Shown one piece after another: positions 17,529 through 26,614 of a DNA stretch of 64,000 nt. How positions within the stretch are numbered: position 1 is the stretch's first letter; each line of letters starts with the position of its first letter. The notes beneath the pieces are model-generated. The model saw only the letters and a list, made by a program, of their open reading frames with translations, was not told the origin of the DNA and made no database searches. Position numbers and translations under genes: made by a program. Source of the stretch: Brevibacillus ruminantium (GTDB lineage: Bacteria > Bacillota > Bacilli > Brevibacillales > Brevibacillaceae); NCBI RefSeq assembly GCF_023746555.1, contig NZ_CP098755.1, positions 79,501 to 143,500 on the forward strand. The letters run 5' to 3'.

Positions 17529-17781
17529 TTCGACAATTTCCGGTGTTTTCATCATACCAGCGATTCCCAAAGGTGTCAACATGAATTTTACATTTCCTTG
17601 AAGCGCAATTTGTTTTTAACAGTGAAAATCAATACACTAGCAGTAACTACATATGTAAATAAATTCATATGAGTTGGGAATGGAAAAAAGTAACTGGAAG
17701 TTTTCGTTGTCGATTTAGTCATTTCATGTCGAATAAATCAATTTCATTCGACAAAATGTGCGTTTTCGTACCTCATCGACA
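17529..17781. promoter_or_regulatory. cluster of Spo0A boxes between abrB and metS
   Basis: Matches to TGTCGAA or its complement occur at 17529-17535 (TTCGACA), 17708-17714 (TGTCGAT), 17727-17733 (TGTCGAA), 17747-17753 (TTCGACA) and 17775-17781 (ATCGACA). In B. subtilis phosphorylated Spo0A represses abrB through such sites. The surrounding sequence is AT-rich, a context AbrB itself also favours. Confidence 0.65.
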
Positions 17782-17837
17782 AATTTTTTGCATCATGTAT
17801 TCTCCGTCGGGTACCTTGATCAAGGGGAAAGGAAAGG

Positions 17838-17865
17838 TTTACAAACAAACCCTATTGTGTACAAT
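17838..17865 (+). promoter_or_regulatory. sigma-A promoter of the metS leader
   Basis: TTTACA (17838-17843), a 16 bp spacer and TACAAT (17860-17865), just before the T-box leader. Confidence 0.7.
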
Positions 17866-17885
17866 AGTAGGTAAGGACACTCAAT

Positions 17886-18158
17886 AAATACTGAAGATCG
17901 ACCATGACGGGAAGAGTAGGCTTGCTTTTCTTATCACAGAGAGCCGGGGTAGGTGTGAGCCGGTATAAGCAACCAAGCTGAAGATGGCCCCTGAGTTTCA
18001 CGAATGAACAGCAGCCAAGGCTCGCAAGTAGTTCGTGACGCAAACCTGCGTTACAGGTGGAGTCAGGATGACTCTCCAAGTCCGCCGTTCGTGAGAAGGC
18101 GGAGTATTTGGGTGGTACCACGAGAATAAAACTCGTCCCAATCCGGGGCGGGTTTTTT
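17886..18158 (+). promoter_or_regulatory. T-box riboswitch with methionine (AUG) specifier
   Basis: The leader has the AGTA bulge of stem I (GGAAGAGTAGG, about 17910), a specifier ATG at 18004-18006 followed by A, and the T-box sequence TTGGGTGGTACCACG at 18109-18122. The terminator stem CTCGTCCC/GGGGCGGG (18132-18139 with 18145-18152) ends in six T. Uncharged tRNA-Met should pair with the specifier and the T-box bulge, favouring the antiterminator and expression of metS. Confidence 0.93.
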
Positions 18159-18252
18159 ATACTTTCAGAAAGTTTTTTCGCTAACGCGGTAGAGGACGAA
18201 AGTATAAGTGCAACTAAGGCCACGCCAAATTCGGCGTAGCCAAGTTTTCTAA
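18159..18252 (+). repeat. terminator-adjacent repeat, copy A
   Basis: It begins TACTTTCAGAAAG right after the T-box T run, and includes GACGAAAGTATAAGTGCAAC and an imperfect GGC-ACGCC/GGCG-AGCC hairpin. TACTTTC pairs with GAAAGTA inside the copy. The second copy is at 43042-43146. It lies between the T-box terminator and the metS ribosome site. Confidence 0.6.
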
Positions 18253-18277
18253 TTTTTTTCAGAGGAGGTTACTTGTT

Positions 18278-20311
18278 TTGAAGCCGACTTATTACATTAC
18301 AACGCCGATTTATTACCCCAGCAACAAGCTGCACATCGGAAACGCTTATACGACGATTGCAGCGGATACCATGGCTCGCTACAAAAGATTGCGCGGCTAT
18401 GACGTTTTCTACCTGACGGGAACCGACGAGCACGGGCAGAAATTGCAGGAGAGAGCTGCAGAAGACGGCAAACAGCCGCTCGAATTCATCGATCCGGTGG
18501 TCGACTGGATTCGCGATCTGTGGGAGAAACTCGATATCTCCTACGACGATTTTATCCGCACGACCCAGCCGCGCCACAAAGTGATTGTGCAAAAGATTTT
18601 TCAGCGTCTTCTCGACCAGGGAGATATCTATTTGGGTGAATACGAGGGCTACTATTGTGTCCCGGATGAAGCCTTCTGGACAGAAACGCAATGCAAAACG
18701 GACAAAGGGTATTTTTGCCCGGACTGTGGACGCGAAGTCAAGAAAGTAAAAGAGCAAAACTATTTCTTCCGTCTCTCCAAATACCAGGATAGACTGCTGC
18801 AGCATATTGAGGCCAACCCTGAGTTTATCCAGCCAGAAACCCGCCGCAACGAGATGATCAATAATTTCCTCAAGCCGGGCCTTCAGGACTTGAGTGTCTC
18901 CCGCAGCACGTTTGACTGGGGGGTCAAGGTTCCCAGCGATCCGGGGCATGTGATCTACGTCTGGATTGACGCGCTGGCCAACTATATTACGGCACTGGGC
19001 TATCTGTCCGAAGATGACAGCAAATATCAGCGCTACTGGCCGGCAGACGTCCATCTCGTGGGTAAAGATATTCTCCGCTTCCATACCATCTACTGGCCGA
19101 TCCTGTTGATGGCGCTTGATTTGCCGCTGCCGAAAAAAGTATTTGGCCACGGCTGGCTGCTGATGCCGGACGGCAAAATGTCCAAATCAAAAGGAAATGT
19201 GATCGATCCGAAACTGCTGATCGACCGCTATGGCTCAGACAGTGTGCGGTACTTCCTGCTTCGCGAGATTCAATTCGGTCAGGACGGTGTATTTACACCA
19301 GAGAGCTTTATCCAGCGCCTGAACTACGATTTGGCCAATGACATCGGCAATCTGCTCAGCCGTACGACAACCATGATTGAAAAATATTTCGACGGCGCTG
19401 TGCCTGCTCCAGCCGACAAAGGGGAGCCGGACGACAGCCTGATCGAGCTGGCCACCAAGACGAAGGCTCTCGTGGAGGAGCATCTGGACGAGATGCGTTT
19501 CAGCAACGCGCTTGCCCACATCTGGGAGCTGGTCGGTCGCACGAACAAATACATTGATGAGACCATGCCGTGGAATCTGGCGAAGTCCGAGGAGACCAAA
19601 GGCCGTCTCGCTACCGTCATGTACAACCTGATGGAGAGCATCCGTATCTCTTCGATTCTCATTCAGCCATTCATGACCAAGACCCCGGCAAAAATCTGGG
19701 ATCAGCTGGGCATCCTGGACAGACCGGAAACCTACACCTGGGAGTCTGCCGGGGTATGGGGCGGACTGCCTGCAGGCAGCCAGGTCAATCGCAAAGAGCT
19801 GCTCTTCCCGCGTCTTGATGTAGAAGCGGAGCTGGCTTTTATTGATGATTCTACTGCCGAAGCCCGCCGTCAGGCCGAGGAAAACAAGAAGAAGCAAGAG
19901 GCGCTGAAAGGAGAAGCATCCGTGAACGAAACGAAAAATGAAGCTGCAGCAAAAGCGGAAGCAGCAGAAAAACCGGCTGACAGCAAAGAAGAAATCGGCA
20001 TTGATGACTTTGGAAAAGTAGAGCTTCGCGTCGCACAGGTGGTCGAGTGCGCGAAACACCCGAATGCTGACAAGCTTTTGATCCTTCAGTTGAATTTGGG
20101 TTATGAAAAACGTCAGGTCGTCTCCGGGATTGCCAAATACTACACACCGGAAGAGATGGTAGGGAAAAAAGTGATTCTCGTAGCCAACCTGAAACCGGTA
20201 AAATTGCGTGGGGAACTGTCCCAAGGCATGATTTTGGCCGCTTCTGCCGGTGATCAACTGACGCTGGCAACCGTCGATCCAAGCATGCCGAACGGCGCGA
20301 TTGTGAAATAG
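18278..20311 (+). CDS. metS: methionyl-tRNA synthetase
   Basis: 677 residues. Class I motifs: the HIGH-equivalent KLHIGNAYT, a zinc-knuckle insert with CVPDEAFW and CPDCGREV, and KMSKSKGN. A linker rich in A, E and K (about 545-580) leads to a C-terminal tRNA-binding domain (GKVELRVAQV, HPNADKLL). The TTG start follows AGAGGAGGTT. It charges tRNA-Met for initiation and elongation, under T-box control. tatD follows 19 nt later. Confidence 0.97.
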   Translation: MKPTYYITTPIYYPSNKLHIGNAYTTIAADTMARYKRLRGYDVFYLTGTDEHGQKLQERAAEDGKQPLEFIDPVVDWIRDLWEKLDISYDDFIRTTQPRHKVIVQKIFQRLLDQGDIYLGEYEGYYCVPDEAFWTETQCKTDKGYFCPDCGREVKKVKEQNYFFRLSKYQDRLLQHIEANPEFIQPETRRNEMINNFLKPGLQDLSVSRSTFDWGVKVPSDPGHVIYVWIDALANYITALGYLSEDDSKYQRYWPADVHLVGKDILRFHTIYWPILLMALDLPLPKKVFGHGWLLMPDGKMSKSKGNVIDPKLLIDRYGSDSVRYFLLREIQFGQDGVFTPESFIQRLNYDLANDIGNLLSRTTTMIEKYFDGAVPAPADKGEPDDSLIELATKTKALVEEHLDEMRFSNALAHIWELVGRTNKYIDETMPWNLAKSEETKGRLATVMYNLMESIRISSILIQPFMTKTPAKIWDQLGILDRPETYTWESAGVWGGLPAGSQVNRKELLFPRLDVEAELAFIDDSTAEARRQAEENKKKQEALKGEASVNETKNEAAAKAEAAEKPADSKEEIGIDDFGKVELRVAQVVECAKHPNADKLLILQLNLGYEKRQVVSGIAKYYTPEEMVGKKVILVANLKPVKLRGELSQGMILAASAGDQLTLATVDPSMPNGAIVK

Positions 20312-20330
20312 GAAAAAGGAGGACGCAGAG

Positions 20331-21095
20331 TTGTTATTCGAAACGCACGCGCACCTCAACGCCCCGGAGTTTGACGCAGATCGCGATGAGGTTATCGCTC
20401 GCGCCCGGGAAAATGGCGTCAGTACCATCGTCAACATCGGGTTTAATGCCGAGACCATTCCCACCTGCCTGCAGCTCGTCGAGCAGTATGATTTCATCTA
20501 CGCGGTCGTGGGCTGGCACCCCCAGGATGCCAAAGACATGACCGATGAGCATCTCGAATGGCTGGAGGAGCTGAGCCGCCATCCCAAAGTGGTCGGTCTC
20601 GGGGAGATGGGACTGGATTACTACTGGGACACTTCACCGAAGGATGTGCAGGCTGAGGTGTTCCGCAAGCAGATCCGGTTGGCTCGCAAGCTGAATATGC
20701 CGATCATCATCCACAATCGGGACGCGCACCAGGATGTCATCCAGATCCTGAAGGAAGAGAAGGCCGCCGAAGTGGGTGGGATCATGCACTGCTTCTCCGG
20801 AAGCTGGGAGACAGCCAAGCTGGCTTTGGATATGAATTTCTACATCTCGTTTGGCGGGCCGCTTACGTTCAAAAACGCCAGACAGCCCAAAGAAGTAGCA
20901 GCCAAAGTGCCGCTGGACCGACTGCTGATCGAGACCGACTGTCCCTACCTGACGCCTCATCCTTTCCGCGGAAAGCGCAATGAATCCGGCTACGTTCGCT
21001 ATGTATGCGAGGAGATGGCCAACATTCGCGAGATGTCCTATGAAGAGATGGCGCAGATAACGACTGAGAATGCGCGCCGATTGTTCCGGCTTTAA
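20331..21095 (+). CDS. tatD: TatD family metal-dependent deoxyribonuclease
   Basis: 254-residue TIM-barrel hydrolase (yabD). Metal ligands are visible in ETHAHLN, GEMGLDYYW, IIHNRD, HCFSGS and ETDCPYL. Members remove nucleotides from DNA 3' ends and may act in repair. The TTG start follows AAAAGGAGG. Probably co-transcribed with metS. Confidence 0.93.
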   Translation: MLFETHAHLNAPEFDADRDEVIARARENGVSTIVNIGFNAETIPTCLQLVEQYDFIYAVVGWHPQDAKDMTDEHLEWLEELSRHPKVVGLGEMGLDYYWDTSPKDVQAEVFRKQIRLARKLNMPIIIHNRDAHQDVIQILKEEKAAEVGGIMHCFSGSWETAKLALDMNFYISFGGPLTFKNARQPKEVAAKVPLDRLLIETDCPYLTPHPFRGKRNESGYVRYVCEEMANIREMSYEEMAQITTENARRLFRL

Positions 21096-21113
21096 TTATG
21101 TTGAACCAAAAAG

Positions 21114-21150
21114 AGACGAGCTTGTCCGATATGGGCAGCTCGTTTTTTAT
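21114..21150 (+). terminator. terminator after tatD
   Basis: GACGAGC and GCTCGT with an inner partial stem, then six T. Confidence 0.85.
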
Positions 21151-21232
21151 ATGAATAAATTCGAAGAACGTCTCTCAAAAAAAGGAAAAAACAGGAGGAG
21201 GGGAAATGTATATAAAGTGAGGTGACGTTGTA

Positions 21233-21892
21233 GTGAAACGAAAAAATATAAAATTGATATACCCCTTCCTATTGGTGGTCGGGCTCTTCGTTATATACGG
21301 AGAAACAGCGAGACAGGACGATCTGTTTTCCAGCGAAACCGAATATCCGATTGTATCTGGCCGTCCGTTTCTAGCTGTAGCCTATTCAAGTATCGATGAG
21401 ATGTATAGAGATGCTGATGTCGTTGCAGAAATTGAAATAATTGATCAAGAAGTAGAAATGTTAGATGGAACGATAGCGCAGACGATTTCAGAGGCAAAGA
21501 TTCAGGCGTTATATAAAGGGGATCCTGAATTAGAAACCATTGTGATCGCAGAGGTTGGCGGACCTGTTGACTACACAAAAATCAGCATTGATAAACCAAG
21601 CACCGGAAGGCACAAACCTGAAATTGTAGAACAAACAGTAGAAGGTTCACCTGTCATGAAGGTAAACAACTCCTACATGGTTTTTCTACGTCACAACCAA
21701 AAGTCGGATACGTATTCCCCAATGGGAAGCGTTCAAGGAAAGTTAAAACTTCAAAACGATAGGGTTGTATTTACTGTTAAGAAAGATGCGTTGGAAGAAG
21801 ACGATGACCTGTTTTTCTTGCAAAAGGAATTTGGCGGGAAAAATAGCAAAAAGCTGGTGGACAAGATCATCTCATTAAAAGAAGAGGAATAA
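21233..21892 (+). CDS. secreted or membrane-anchored protein of unknown function
   Basis: 219 residues: a basic N-terminus (KRKNIK) and one hydrophobic segment (about 8-21) without a clear cleavage site, then an extracellular domain. The core has an ADVVAEIEI strand, ALYKGDPELETIVIAEVGG and NNSYMVFLRH, a pattern I have seen in uncharacterised Firmicute exported proteins with a probable beta fold. The gene is more AT-rich than its neighbours and splits tatD from yabE, so it was probably acquired. The GTG start follows GAGGTGA. Confidence 0.65.
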   Translation: MKRKNIKLIYPFLLVVGLFVIYGETARQDDLFSSETEYPIVSGRPFLAVAYSSIDEMYRDADVVAEIEIIDQEVEMLDGTIAQTISEAKIQALYKGDPELETIVIAEVGGPVDYTKISIDKPSTGRHKPEIVEQTVEGSPVMKVNNSYMVFLRHNQKSDTYSPMGSVQGKLKLQNDRVVFTVKKDALEEDDDLFFLQKEFGGKNSKKLVDKIISLKEEE

Positions 21893-21906
21893 TGAGGGGT
21901 CAATCT

Positions 21907-21938
21907 GGGGTTGTCGATAAAATCGGCGCCCCTTTTTG
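21907..21938 (+). terminator. terminator after the orphan secreted protein
   Basis: GGGG..GTCGAT pairs with ATCGGC..CCCC, followed by five T. Confidence 0.75.
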
Positions 21939-21998
21939 TTCGAATTTACAAGAAAGGTCACCCCATTTCCAAAAAACTGGACAAAAAACAGGTTCTTT

Positions 21999-22069
21999 CG
22001 AGGGACATCCCTGCATACAGTAAAGGTATGCGTGTCGAACGATTCATTTTGAATCGACAGAGCCCCTCG
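21999..22069. other. 71-nt element that can fold into a three-way junction
   Basis: CGAGGG (21999-22004) pairs with CCCTCG (22064-22069). Inside are the hairpin GCATAC/GTATGC with a 7-base loop and the hairpin CGATTCA/TGAATCG. Size and shape recall a tRNA, but no D arm, T loop or proper anticodon loop is present. It may be a small RNA or a chance of palindromes. The rest of this 400-base gap holds only a terminator and the yabE promoter. Confidence 0.35.
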
Positions 22070-22146
22070 ACAGAAACCCGCTTCCATTCGTCATTCGGTT
22101 AGTGCTAGGCTGGTAGCAATCAAATCCTCAGTCCGGCAGGGGAAAT

Positions 22147-22175
22147 TTGACAAAGAGAAAAAGATAGCATACAAT
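22147..22175 (+). promoter_or_regulatory. sigma-A promoter of yabE
   Basis: Perfect TTGACA (22147-22152), a 17 bp spacer and TACAAT (22170-22175), about 118 bp before the yabE start. Confidence 0.82.
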
Positions 22176-22292
22176 CAAAACCGACCTTGTTCAGAAAGGC
22201 CAATTTCCAAAATATTGGTGCGATTTCATCAACCCTTGCCTGACTAGACGAGAAAAGCTTTCAATGCTTTTCAAGAAAAAGGAGTGTGGGAA

Positions 22293-23384
22293 ATGGAGTT
22301 ACGCACGGTGTGGGAAAGGCAAAAGAACCGGGCAATCGCCATCTTAGGCGGCCTGGCTCTGGTGCTTGTTCCCATGATTGGCTATTTCTCTGCCCAAGCC
22401 ACCCAGCCAAAACAGGTTACGTTTTCCTTGGACGGTACCATCCAAAAGGTAGGTACGAAAGCGTCAACCGTTGAAAAGTTTTTGGCTGAACGAAACATCA
22501 CGGTAACGGAAAAAGATCAACTACAACCAGAACCTAACACCAAAATAAAAAACGGCACAACCATTACCTTACATACAAGCTGGGCAATACCTGTCCAGGT
22601 GGACGGGCAGACAAAAGTAGTGCAAACGCTGAAACGCGATGTATCCAGTGTGCTTCAGGAAGCGGGCATCGCACTCGGACAGCAGGACCGGGTAGAACCG
22701 GGACTGGGAGAGGCTCTTTCCAAGAAATCGACCATCGTCGTTACGCGCGTAGAGGAAAAAGTTGTACAGCTCGAAGAACAAGTAGCGTTTCAAGAGCTCC
22801 GTAGAACAGACCCTGTTCTCTCGAAAGGGACAACGCGTGTTTTACAGGAAGGTCAAGAAGGAAAAGCCCTCGCGCAGTACAAATTGGTCACGGAGAATGG
22901 CAAGGAAGTCTCACGTGAACTGATAAAGCGAGATGTCATCACACCAAAAAAAGATCGGATTGTAGCGGTCGGGACAGCCGTAGCTGTTCAGATCGACGAC
23001 AGTTCGAATCGAGTCGTAGCAACCGAAGCGGGAATGGTCTCCCGCGGTGGAAAAGTGTTCCGGCCACACAAGGTCCTGAACGGGGTTACACTGACGGCCT
23101 ATTCGCCGGCGGGAGGAGGGAAGTCTCCGAATTCGCCAGGCTACGGGCGTACAGCGACAGGAGTTAAGGCACAGCCAGAGCATACCATCGCGGTTGATCC
23201 GAAAGTTGTCCCTCTCGGATGGTGGGTATTTATTGACGGAATTGGCTACCGACGTGCTGAAGATACGGGGGGAGCCATTCGCGGCTCAAAGATCGACGTA
23301 TTTGTTGGAACGGAAGCTGATGCTGTCCAGTTTGGACGCAAGCGAAACCGCACCGTCTATATTATCGGACCGCACAAACCGTAG
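22293..23384 (+). CDS. yabE: YabE-like cell wall protein with G5 and 3D domains
   Basis: 363 residues: one N-terminal membrane segment (about 14-33), two DUF348 repeats (about 43-150), a G5 domain (about 155-230) and a C-terminal 3D domain with the three aspartates (TIAVDPKVVPLG, AEDTGGAI, GSKIDVFVG). The layout is that of resuscitation-factor-like muralytic enzymes anchored outside the cell. ATG 22293 is 8 nt after AAAAAGGAG; the GTG at 22284 overlaps that site. Confidence 0.92.
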   Translation: MELRTVWERQKNRAIAILGGLALVLVPMIGYFSAQATQPKQVTFSLDGTIQKVGTKASTVEKFLAERNITVTEKDQLQPEPNTKIKNGTTITLHTSWAIPVQVDGQTKVVQTLKRDVSSVLQEAGIALGQQDRVEPGLGEALSKKSTIVVTRVEEKVVQLEEQVAFQELRRTDPVLSKGTTRVLQEGQEGKALAQYKLVTENGKEVSRELIKRDVITPKKDRIVAVGTAVAVQIDDSSNRVVATEAGMVSRGGKVFRPHKVLNGVTLTAYSPAGGGKSPNSPGYGRTATGVKAQPEHTIAVDPKVVPLGWWVFIDGIGYRRAEDTGGAIRGSKIDVFVGTEADAVQFGRKRNRTVYIIGPHKP

Positions 23385-23412
23385 GACAGGAGCCATGCTC
23401 CTGTCTTTTTTT
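23385..23412 (+). terminator. terminator after yabE
   Basis: GACAGGAGC and GCTCCTGTC around a 3-base loop, then a run of T. Confidence 0.9.
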
Positions 23413-23655
23413 CTGCAATGGAAAGATGCTCGGACCTCGTGAATGCTTTCGAACAGAGAGAGGGAAAATGATCCCCGTGGAAGCTTTGGGCTGTGAAGCG
23501 CCAGATAGTGGTATTTTGTCAGGTGGATATGGTAAGCTGTGTTATTAAGTAAGACGAAGCAGCGGCAAAAATGTTACAACCAAAATGCAATTTTTCTTCT
23601 TTTGGTACATGCGGATTCCGTTGTTTCGACACTTTATGAAAGTGGGAGCATCAAC

Positions 23656-25109
<1,454 letters not shown>

Positions 25110-25114
25110 CTAAC

Positions 25115-25158
25115 GCCCCCTGCTGATCGCGTGAAATGCGCAAAAGCAGGGGGTTTTT
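25115..25158 (+). terminator. terminator after rsmA
   Basis: CCCCCTGCT and AGCAGGGGG enclose a small GCG/GCG stem; five T follow. Confidence 0.9.
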
Positions 25159-25222
25159 GCTGACATCTCAGCTAAAGATTGAAAAACGACAAATATCCAC
25201 GCATTTATCGAAAAAAAGGCCG

Positions 25223-25252
25223 TTGACAAAAACTCGGGCAGATTGCTATAAT
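25223..25252 (+). promoter_or_regulatory. upstream veg promoter
   Basis: Perfect TTGACA (25223-25228), an 18 bp spacer and perfect TATAAT (25247-25252). Confidence 0.85.
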
Positions 25253-25263
25253 TTTTTATTTGT

Positions 25264-25292
25264 TTGACAAAATAAGCGTATGCTGTTATAAT
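25264..25292 (+). promoter_or_regulatory. downstream veg promoter
   Basis: Perfect TTGACA (25264-25269), a 17 bp spacer and perfect TATAAT (25287-25292). B. subtilis veg also has two strong tandem promoters. Confidence 0.9.
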
Positions 25293-25317
25293 GGAACCAA
25301 GCGAGGTGGATGGAACA

Positions 25318-25590
25318 ATGGCAAGAAACGCGTTACTTGACATTAAACGCAGTTTAGACGGGCACATTGGCGAACGCATCCTACTTAAGGCCAATGGCGG
25401 TCGACGCAAGACCGTCGAACGGACGGGCATCCTCGAAGAAACGTACCCATCAGTTTTTGTTGTTAAGCTAGACGACGACCAATTGTTCGAACGGGTTTCA
25501 TACAGCTATGCTGACATCTTGACGGAAACCGTCGAGTTAACCGTCTGCAGAGAGAATGAGCACATTCGCATTACTTTTGTTCAACAGTAG
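25318..25590 (+). CDS. veg: Veg protein
   Basis: 90 residues, nearly identical in its core to B. subtilis Veg: [28 protein letters not shown] and [17 protein letters not shown]. The protein is very abundant, is linked to biofilm gene control, and has an otherwise unclear role. ATG 25318 follows GAGGTGG. Two consensus promoters in front predict strong expression. Confidence 0.95.
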   Translation: MARNALLDIKRSLDGHIGERILLKANGGRRKTVERTGILEETYPSVFVVKLDDDQLFERVSYSYADILTETVELTVCRENEHIRITFVQQ

Positions 25591-25619
25591 AGCCTTTCCG
25601 GGCTCTACTGTTTTTTTTG
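25583..25619 (+). terminator. terminator after veg
   Basis: AACAGTAGAGCC pairs with GGGCTCTACTGTT, then eight T; the stem begins in the last codons of veg. Confidence 0.93.
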
Positions 25620-25638
25620 CCCCGGACCGCGCATACTA
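25610..25638 (+). promoter_or_regulatory. possible sigma-G promoter of sspF
   Basis: CATACTA (25632-25638) is a perfect sigma-G -10 (CATnnTA). The -35 17 bp upstream, GTTTT, is a poor match to GHATR and overlaps the veg terminator T run. Confidence 0.45.
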
Positions 25639-25666
25639 GGGTTGTCAACGGGAAAGGGAGGGTGTT

Positions 25667-25858
25667 ATGGGTCGCAGACGAGGCATTATGTCTGATGAGT
25701 TCAAGATGGAACTGGCCAAGGAACTGGGGTTTTACGATACAGTGAAAACCGAGGGATGGGGTGCCATCACCACGCGTGACGCAGGGAATCTGGTCAAACG
25801 CGCCATTCAGATTGCCGAAGAAGCGTTGGCGAAGCAAAATACCACAGATACTCGTTGA
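25667..25858 (+). CDS. sspF: SspF-type alpha/beta small acid-soluble spore protein
   Basis: 63 residues: [20 protein letters not shown], then [18 protein letters not shown], the SASP alpha/beta signatures with a GPR-type protease site region. The protein saturates spore DNA and protects it. Located after veg as in Bacillus. Expected to be forespore-specific. Confidence 0.95.
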   Translation: MGRRRGIMSDEFKMELAKELGFYDTVKTEGWGAITTRDAGNLVKRAIQIAEEALAKQNTTDTR

Positions 25859-25864
25859 CAGAGA

Positions 25865-25888
25865 AGTCGGGGAAACCCGGCTTTTTTT
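25865..25888 (+). terminator. terminator after sspF
   Basis: AGTCGGG and CCCGGCT with a GAAA loop, followed by seven T. Confidence 0.9.
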
Positions 25889-25909
25889 AGCATATAGAAA
25901 CGGCGCTGC

Positions 25910-26036
25910 GAAACAACAGTTTCACTTCTCAAGGTTGCGCTCCTTTTTCCCGCAAATCACCCCTCCACTGGGTAGGGTTCCACAGTCGTAAGTCGTACCA
26001 CAGGGAAACATGCTTCTTCACGAAACCGTTGTTTTC
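25910..26036 (+). repeat. structured repeat family, truncated copy 1
   Basis: Bases 25930-26028 match the right half of the copy at 35622-35817 (AAGGTTGCGC, the CCACAGTCG block and the terminal CAGGGAAACATGCTTCTTC at 26001-26019). The left half is missing. A different inverted repeat closes it: GAAACAACAGTTTC (25910-25923) against GAAACCGTTGTTTTC (26022-26036). No gene is visible here. Confidence 0.7.
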
Positions 26037-26220
26037 TTTATAAGATACATGGTAGCCACTTCTATGGACTATCCTTCATTGCGAATGTAACTTGGTGAGT
26101 AGTTTTGGATTTCTGATGTTTAGTTGTTCCTTGTAACTTTTTGGAAGTTGTTTTGGTCTAATACATTAAACAAAAAAATTCAGTTTCAGGTTCACAATTA
26201 ATATGAAAGTGGTGAGATTG

Positions 26221-26427
26221 GTGAGCGCAGTCGCTATTGGATTTACCTTTGTTATTACTGCCTGCTTATTGTGGATGATTTTTAGCTCGATCAAAAGTAA
26301 TAAGTTGCCTAAGAGGACAGATTATACTCCTTTTGACGACATGATGTCGGGACGTGTTGACAGAGATCCAATAGAATCATTTATGGATGAGAAAGAGACA
26401 AGAAAGAAAAAAAGAGGATTGAAATGA
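26221..26427 (+). CDS. small single-pass membrane protein, orphan
   Basis: 68 residues: a hydrophobic segment (about 3-24), then a charged cytoplasmic or external tail with DYTPFDDMMSGRVDRDPIESF and a basic end (RKKKRG). I recognise no family. The GTG start at 26221 follows AAAGTGGTGA, close to the consensus ribosome site; ATG 26203 would add six residues. The gene is AT-rich and lies beside the truncated repeat, between sspF and ispE, which are adjacent in B. subtilis. Confidence 0.5.
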   Translation: MSAVAIGFTFVITACLLWMIFSSIKSNKLPKRTDYTPFDDMMSGRVDRDPIESFMDEKETRKKKRGLK

Positions 26428-26448
26428 CTCTTCCTATTTCAAATCCTC
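26411..26448 (+). terminator. hairpin after the small membrane protein
   Basis: GAGGATTGAAAT pairs with ATTTCAAATCCTC across an 11-base loop, without a clear T run. Confidence 0.45.
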
Positions 26449-26614
26449 ATAATACCGGACACTACTCAACCTAATATGTTAGTGAAAACCTCCTATAGCA
26501 AAAAGAACTAGAAATTACCGATGGTAAGAGCATCTCACGTTCACTGGCATGGCTGAATCCCCCTGTGCTACAATAAGAGACTAGGAAATCAGATCGTAGG
26601 CAGAGGTGAACAAC

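Noticed and set aside
19235-20497. 420-codon open frame on the minus strand
   Set aside because: It is antisense to metS and the start of tatD, has no ribosome site and encodes a low-plausibility C-, F- and R-rich protein; it is a codon-bias shadow.
21999-22072. tRNA gene
   Set aside because: Size and a closing stem followed by ACA fit, but the D arm, the T-loop sequence and U33 of the anticodon loop are missing.
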